Assembly (NCBI RefSeq): GCF_000003815.2
Contig: NC_049989.1
Location: 18,070,684-18,134,683, forward strand
DNA length: 64,000 nucleotides
Source of the DNA: Branchiostoma floridae
Taxonomy: Eukaryota; Chordata; Leptocardii; Amphioxiformes; Branchiostomatidae
Reading direction: 5' to 3'
Positions within the stretch are counted from its first letter, which is position 1. The number at the start of each line of letters is the position of its first letter. The notes below the pieces were generated by a model, which was not told the origin of the DNA, searched no databases, and saw nothing but the letters and a program-made list of their open reading frames with translations. This document shows positions 57,201 to 64,000 of the stretch, one piece after another. Made by a program: the position numbers and the translations under genes.

Positions 57201-58042
57201 AAAGTGAATGACCCAGTCTATAAAAAGGGTCATTGACCCAGGGTTGAGTTGCCTTGGGGAGAGGATCATTGTGCGATCCATTATACAGTACCTTGGGATG
57301 AATTGCAATTGAGGCCATGGGCTGTATACATAAATAGGGGTCAGAGAAATATATGCAAGGCAAGTACGGCTTGCATTCATGCTAAAGCCATAGTACCTTA
57401 ATTTGTTTGCTCTTTTATAAGAAAAGCAAAAGAAATATGGTTAAACTCGGAAACTATAAACATAGCCAGGGACCAGGTTGATGCCTTGTGTTCTCATTTT
57501 TTTTGAGTGACTACTCAGGCTACAGGTATGTTCAAGTTCATGTTCTCAAGCGTAAGGTTTGTATTGTCATGATAAGTACTTGTGGTTTTCAATCATACAT
57601 GTATCTTATGATAATAATCATAATATTTTTCCTTCTGAAAAATTATCACAATATGATATTTTCTTTTTTCATATAGCTTTACAATTTGAAAAGTAGTGTA
57701 GTTTAGTATACACACTGTACTATTAGATGTTGGACAGTTGGACGTTCTGCATTTTGTAATTCAAGGTATGCAGGCGGATGCAAGACTAAGAGAAGATATA
57801 GAGTTATAAGGAACATAAAATCCATCTGCCCATTGTCTAAAGTATGACTCTAAAAACGAGTCCGTATGTTTACAACCATTCCCTGCTCTATTCTCATCCC
57901 AGCCTGTCCCCATAGCAATCAAGTAAATGGGAGAAGCATTGCTGCGTCCCACGTTTAATTTACCAGCTGCGTTAAGCACCGGGGACGCCCGTCGCATACG
58001 TGATGAGATTTCTACTATATCTCCCATCGGCCCTCGAGATAG

Positions 58043-58393
58043 CAGGGCTCGAAATACCACCTGCATATGTAGGTTAGTGCAGGTAAAATTGGAGCTGCGC
58101 AGGTACATGTATTTCTGGTGTCTACCTGTACCTAACCTGCACTGGTCCATGTACTGTGTGTTATACATAAATGTCCTATGATGTAGGTGCATGTGGATTG
58201 TTATTAGCTGCATTGGTTGTTACCACCTATAAAGTATAAAAGAAAAATTTAGCAATGGTTCCTGAACAATTTTAGCATGATCCATACTTCCTAAATTTAG
58301 AGTGGTGCAGGTAAAATTTGTCTGGTGCAGGTAATTTTTATTGTTACCTACACCAGTGCAGGTTAATGCAGAGAAAAAAGTATTTTGAGCCCA
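58043..58393. mobile_element. CAGGGCTCGAAATA fold-back element (copy 2 of 4635)
   Basis: Starts CAGGGCTCGAAATACCACCT and ends TTTTGAGCCCAG, with the same GTGCAGGTA-type interior. Both flanks carry the words CTCCCATCGRCCC..CGAGATAG, so it sits in a direct repeat of about 25 bp. Confidence 0.85.
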
Positions 58394-58589
58394 GCTATAG
58401 CTCCCATCGACCCCCGAGATAGGGAGGCATCTCCCGGTCAGACCAGTTTGGCGCATTTGTATTGTGTGGCTCTCGCGCCACCGATGATTGGATGGCAGGG
58501 ATTGTGGGTCTTCCCAGCTAGACTCGTCTATCAGCCTGGAGGTACAGAAGAGGTTTTCACCTGAAAAAGTCGCGACATACCGACCAGGA

Positions 58590-58960
58590 ATGGCTGTGAT
58601 ATGAAGAAATTGCAGGTCTGTGTGGCTCTATATTTTGCTGTCAAAATTCAAAAGTGTTGTTGTGTTAGGCGTTGGTGAATTGCTGTTGATGAAAGGGTAG
58701 TGGTACGTTGACAGTTTTTATTGTCGCGGAGAGGTGTGAGTTTTAAATGGCTGGACTATGAAGAAATCACAGGTCTGTGTGGGTCTGTATTTTTCTGTCG
58801 AAATTCAAAAAGTGTTGTTGTCTACAGACCTTTAAGGGCCAATTGCTGTTGATGAAAACACTGTGGTGGTACATTGAGAGAGAAAGAGTGGTTGTATGCG
58901 TGCACAGTTTTTATTGTCGCGGAGGTGTGAGTTTTAATGGCTGGTCCGGATGCATGCCCA
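58590..58960. repeat. Tandem duplication of about 157-190 bp
   Basis: CAGGTCTGTGTGG at 58613 and 58770 (offset 157), each followed by GTCAAAATTCAAAAG / GTCGAAATTCAAAAAG and AATTGCTGTTGATGAAA. TTGTCGCGGAG..GTGTGAGTTTTAA..TGGCTGG at about 58722 recurs near 58914. Confidence 0.88.
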
Positions 58961-60768
58961 TTAGTAACCCGCAAACGTTTCAACTCCTCCATAATTTTCC
59001 GACAAGTCTCGGCTGTCTTCATCTTAACATTAATGGCACAGTGGCCACATTTTTCATTTGGTAGCTATTCTTTTATGTGATACCAACTGTGCTCTGTGTG
59101 ATTTGTTTGACAAATCTGAGAAATCCGTCGTATTGTGTACGTATTGTTTTGTCAATAGATTGTATTTACCTAATTGTTAGTTAAACTGATTGCTGTCAGT
59201 CTGTATGCAATTGGGTGTGAAATTGGGAAAACGTGTAATAAGGTTTCTCCCTGTGAACAACGTTCTATCCTCTAAGGTTAGTAGGAATAGCTGTTTTGTA
59301 TGCATTGTTTTGCTTTCCTTTGTTCTTCTGTCCCAAAGGTCACCACTATTTCTGTACATGCTATTTGTCTTCTACATACTAAGTCTCCTTTGACAGATTT
59401 CTTCCAGGTATAATTAAATGAAGGTCACAGGATTTCTTGTTTTATATGGTAAAGTTGCTAATATAAAAACATGATTTAACTCTAAAAAGCAATTTGTTTT
59501 AAATGTTTTCTAGTGGTAGTGAAATCAAATGGGGGCGTGGGTAGGTATTCAGGAATAATTGTCGGTTATTTGTTTGATGCACATTAAGGTTCCGTGCGTC
59601 ATCACACGAAGCTTTCCATTTTGTAATACCATTACAGTAAAGGCAATTAGACATCACTCATATTTACTATGATTTAGAATGATGGTATTATTCTATACCT
59701 AAAGGCTTTGTTGTCAAGTGTACTGAATAGAAATAGCATGAACTAATCCTTGTAGCAGGGCTGCCTCCAGCTTAAAATTTTTTTCCGTCCCACTGATTGT
59801 TTGGGAGCCCCTGTTGTTGATTTTCATGGCTAACAATTTAATATCATTTTTGGGACGGATAAAATTATTTTCTGTCTCAACAAGCAAATTTCTAGGATGG
59901 AAGAGAAAGCCCTACCTTGTAGTCATTAAATCTGACAACAAATGCTTCACACCAATATTGCCAGACAGGAAAATTCTCAACGTTTGTAGATATTATATTA
60001 ACCTTTTGTCACAGCATGTTATTCTGTCTGTGGTGCGAATTGAGTTTACCATATATGGTAGTCCTCCTCTCACCGGCTTGCATGTAACCGTACAACCGTA
60101 CGTGTTCACGTATGTTTGATAATCAGGCCCAGGAAAAATGATTTTCTGTTTTCGGTTATCTTACTAACCCAAGGAAAATCTGCAGACACTGGCCTTGTTT
60201 GGAGGGTTGTTGATGCTGGTAAGAGACATAAAATTCTTTAACATTTATTCTTTTCATTCACTTATACATGACATTTTGTATGTCTCTATTGAGGATCGAG
60301 CAAATTGCACAATGTGGTTATGAGAAGTCCTCTCCTCAGAAGCATAAATCGACATTGAATTTACGAGTTTTAAGAATAATTGAATGTTTTATTTCAGTGT
60401 TTTTTAAATTTCATATTACAGTACCTTAGGAGGTATTCTAACATGATCCTTTACTAGACAGTATATAGTCAGCCAATAACAGTTACACCCTTGCTATAGG
60501 ATTATTAGCCTATGTCGGCTTAAAGCTGTCTGCACTGGCTCTGATGTCTTTGTAAAAAGCCGTGCATTGTCCATTGAATAGAAAAGTAGCTTTACGTGTA
60601 GATACATGAAAAGGACATTCAAAGCTTCCCAAGCTGTTCACGAATTTAAGCATGTTTTTGTAACACTATTGGCTATTGAAGTATCTTTTGATCTTTATCA
60701 GATTCTATAAGGTGTTCTTTCCAAATTGATAATCTGTGAAAATCTATTGACGTGGGCAATGTATGCTA

Positions 60769-60981
60769 CTACTGTAAATGCATTTAAGTTTGCAGGGATT
60801 TAATTTTGCAGTAGTGGAAAAAAGGACTATTCACTGTGGTTTTAAGTTCGCAGTAGCACCATGCACTGTAGTCTCTTACTGACATGAAAAAAATGCTTGC
60901 GGTGGTTTTAAGTTTGTGGTGAATTGGCAATGCGAAAGCCAAAAAACATAAAACCGCCACAAAAATTTCTGCAATTACAGT
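60769..60981. mobile_element. GTAAATGCATTTAAG fold-back element (copy 3)
   Basis: TACTGTAAATGCATTTAAGT..TTTGCAGGGATTTAATTTTG to TTTCTGCAATTACAGTA. More diverged than copies 1 and 2; several CG sites have become TG or CA. Confidence 0.88.
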
Positions 60982-61539
60982 AACTGATTTGATGAAAAAT
61001 TTTTAGAGCATGATAAATCAATAATTTCTAATCCTCCTCTTTTAGACTTTTTATAAGATCAGTATCAGGGCTGGCTCCAGGACCCTTCCCTCCATCCCAG
61101 GATGGAAAGTTGCTCGATGGGACAGACCTTTTAAGTCCACAAAATCTGATAAGAAACGGATCAAACTGTATTTTTGTTAGCTAAATGGACAGATTTAACA
61201 AGGAAAATCAACAACATGGGCTCTCACAGTGTATGGGATGAAAAAAAAAATAGCTGAAGACAGGTCTGATAAGTATTGAAATTGGTGCAGGTGTGGGCCC
61301 CCTAGCAGCTTTCTCCAGAAATGCAGGGGTATTTTTCTCCATTTGTGCTCTTGCACCTAATATATACATGCTCCCAGCTCGGAAGAAGGAAGAATGCGAT
61401 AACCAGGAATAGAACACTTTAACGGCTTTGGTTTTGTGATAAGTCTTATCGTTGGTGCACAGAAGGTTCTACAGTATCCCACAGAGGATAACACTATAAG
61501 CTTTCGCTTGCCCTAATGTACATGCAGGGGAGCAATGTA

Positions 61540-62910
61540 ACCTTTCAAGGTTTTGCAGGTAAGTTTGTTTGATGTGTACATTTTCAAAGGGATGGTGTAA
61601 CAGTAATGATTTTCAAGCATTCAAAGCAGACATGGCCAAAATATTGAGTAGGGGTGATTGCTAAAATTATCAAGTTTTGCCTGCTCTGTCCAGGGAGGTT
61701 ATATATAGTAGAGCAATGTGTAACCTTATAATGTTTTCCAGGTAAGTTTGTGCGATGTGTACATTTTCAAAGGGATGGTGTAACAGTAGGAATTTTCAAG
61801 CATTCAAAGAAGACCTGACCAAAATATTGAGTAGGGGTGAATAATCAATTTTTGCTTGCTCTGTCCAAGGAGGCCATGTAGTAGAGCAATGTGTAACCTT
61901 TTAATGTTTTCCAGGTAAGTTGTGCGATGTGTACATCTTAAAAGAGATGGTGTAACATTAGGAATTCTTCAGGGACATTTCAAGTTTTCAAAATCAACGA
62001 AGGTCTGGGCGAAAAATGGAGTTGAGCCTTGGGTTGATTACTTCTTAGTTACCATAAGCTTTCGCTTGCCCTTGTACATACAGAAGAGCAATGTGACCTT
62101 TCAAGGTTTTCCAGGCTAGTTGTGTGATATTAACATTTTAAAGGAATGGTGTAACAGTAGGAATATCTTACAAGACATTTCAAGCATTCAAAGGAGACCT
62201 GACCAAAATATTGAGTAGCGGTGAATTATCAAGTTTTGCTTGCTCTGTCCAAGGAGGTTATGTAGTAGAGCAATTCCTAACCTTTCAATGTTTTCCAGGT
62301 AAGTTGTGCGATGTGTACATCTTAAAAGAGATGGTGTAACATTAGGAATTCTTCAGGGACATTTCAAGCGTTCAAAATCAGCGAAGGTCTGGGCAAAAAA
62401 TTGAGTTGAGTCTTGGGATGATTACTTCTTAGTTACCATAAGCTTTCGCTTGCCCTTGTACATACAGAAGAGCAATATGACCTTTCAATGTTTTCCACGT
62501 AAGTTTGTGTGATGTGTACATTTTCAAAGGGATGGTGTAATGGATTCTTCCATGACACTTCAAGCATTGAAATATTGAATTGGGGTGTTTGCTTACTACA
62601 ATCTTTTGCTTGCTCTTTCACATACAGTAGATCAAGGAGCTTGATAAAAGCTCCTTGAGTAGATCAAAGTGGCCCCTCAAGGTTTTTTATTTATTAGTTG
62701 TGTGATATGTAATTTTTTTAAAGAGATTTATGGTTGTAATAGGTATAATAGATGGAATTCTTCCAGGACATTTCAAGCATTCAAAGAAGACAATCATAAG
62801 AAAAGAAAAATGATAAAGAAAATCATAAAGTTTTGCTTGCTGTCATATACAAAATGTACAGTAGAACAAGGTGACCTCCCAGGTTTTCCAGGTAAGTTTC
62901 TTCCAGGACA
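61540..62910 (+). repeat. Tandem array of 172-200 bp units with a CAGGTAAGT donor-like word
   Basis: About eight units. The word CAGGTAAGT or a decayed form falls at 61556, 61740, 61912, 62112, 62296, 62496 and 62889, with a further decayed unit between the last two (about 62690). Two unit types appear: one with TTTTCAAAGGGATGGTGTAA and AAATATTGAGTAGGGGTGA, another with CTTAAAAGAGATGGTGTAAC and TTAGTTACCATAAGCTTTCG. Part of the array alternates between them. No ORF crosses units. Confidence 0.9.
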
Positions 62911-63064
62911 TTTGAGGAAGCCCTGGCCAAAATATTGGGTGGTGAAGGTAGCAATTTTGGGTGCACCTTAAGGGAAATGTGCCCAGTACTTCTAGCCCTT
63001 TGGTTGTCATTAATAGACCTGTAATCTTTTGTACCCCTGTCACTTCCTTACTGATTGATATCAG

Positions 63065-63116
63065 ACAGCCACAAGTGAAAGTGTCCAAAACAAACAGAGA
63101 ATTTCACGCCCTGTTG
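63065..63116 (+). other. Candidate small coding exon
   Basis: 52 bp between an acceptor (TGATATCAG) and a strong donor (GTTG, GTAAGTGATTG). In the second frame it reads QPQVKVSKTNREFHALL, a plausible protein segment. No neighbouring exon in the window fits its phase, so it may belong to a gene continuing to the right. Confidence 0.4.
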
Positions 63117-64000
63117 GTAAGTGATTGTTTCACAGGAGTTTGTGTACCTTGTCGGGTTTGGCCATGCAGATTGGTTTCAGCTTCCTAAATGGCAGGGTGG
63201 CTAATTGAGTCCAGGGAAAGTAGATTACTGTGTTGTCACATAACACCATGCTTGTTTAAATCTCTGGGTTATGGTCTCAACCCTGGAAGACTTCTGCAGC
63301 TTGTACAACTGGATTGAAGTTTTTAAAGACATAAGCTTGAAGTTAAGTCTGTGGAATGTATCGGTAGGAGGGTAAATAGGGAAAACAAATGCTGCTCTGA
63401 GGGAATCATTCCAAAAATAGGAAGGCTAGAGGGTACTATAAATGTTTAAAATTTTGCAGTGGTCTTATGTTCTTAAAACAACCATGAAAATGCTTTGATT
63501 TGTCCTCTACCCTCCTACCCTCTTGTTTCAGCTGCAAACTAAACACCGTTGTTCAAACTATTAAACTTTTCTCCTTGCCACAAACTAAGATCCCAGTGTT
63601 TATACAGCTTATTTTGCAATGAAGTCCCCATGCAAAAATTGACTATTCTAAAAGTTTTGCTTACAGTCACAAGGTGAACAACAAAATTAAAAATTTTAAA
63701 ACGCTGTACATTTGTATGATAAGTTGCTTATACAATATTAATTCTGTCAAGTGAGGTAAACAAAGTTGATAGAAACCTGCCCCTCACCAAGTTTAGGTAG
63801 TACCTTAGTGGTAATGTGTAAAGAATACCCTCTCCACTGAAAACATGTACTTAACTGTGTATACCCAGGCCTTGCCAATGTAAACTGTGAGTTAGCACAG
63901 GAGTTTGACCAGAGGTTACCCATGTTTGTGTTTTGTGGTTGCTGAGGTAAGAGAGCCGATGACAGATGGAAGAACTTGTGTAGAACTGTTTCCAGGAACC
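63117..64000. other. Right edge of window, nothing recognised
   Basis: No ORF, RNA gene or repeat that I can support beyond the exon candidate at 63065. Confidence 0.4.

Overview
The window is animal nuclear DNA and most likely comes from a lancelet (Branchiostoma-like cephalochordate) or another invertebrate deuterostome. The evidence is intron-rich genes with GT-AG splice sites and small exons, a canonical metazoan tRNA-Lys, single-copy orthologues of metazoan chromatin and trafficking genes, very many short fold-back (MITE-like) elements, and abundant TACATGTA-type words. The genus is an inference from general resemblance; no search was run.

Layout. (1) 532-14753 (+): the C-terminal half of RNF20/40 (Bre1), the E3 ligase that monoubiquitinates histone H2B, ending in a C3HC4 RING exon. 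Its introns carry a mariner-like element, several fold-back elements and decayed copies of its own exons. One intron holds an intronless antisense gene for a 432-aa SLC35G/EamA-type transporter (8725-10023, -). (2) 17537-18190 (-): an intronless small heat-shock protein, with a heat-shock-element-like cluster about 1.8 kb upstream at 19980-20014. (3) 20429-25786 (-): a three-exon gene of unknown function, with a conserved-looking N-terminal region and a long low-complexity acidic/basic tail. It has a one-base reading-frame break near 22839, and its last intron holds an antisense tRNA-Lys(CUU). (4) 26373-37277 (+): a 19-exon gene, head-to-head with (3). It encodes a 518-aa protein that resembles the N-terminal and VPS9 region of ANKRD27/VARP but stops before any ankyrin repeats. 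Its exon 11 is preceded by five decayed copies of itself in an exact 161-bp tandem array. (5) 39830-42492 (-): a four-exon, membrane-anchored sulfotransferase. (6) 46084-46440 (-): a short intronless ORF with SAM-like character. From about 42.5 kb to 64 kb the sequence is otherwise mostly repeats, with a possible promoter/first exon near 44.5 kb and a possible small exon near 63.1 kb.

The genes have no shared pathway; the cluster is ordinary animal gene order. The striking theme is structural. Tandem duplications of about 150-200 bp recur across the window, several capture a splice acceptor or donor together with part of an exon, and a run of alternating 172-200 bp units at 61.5-62.9 kb repeats a CAGGTAAGT donor-like word. 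Coordinates of spliced genes were built by hand from GT/AG signals and reading phase; phases close exactly for RNF20, the VPS9 gene and the sulfotransferase.
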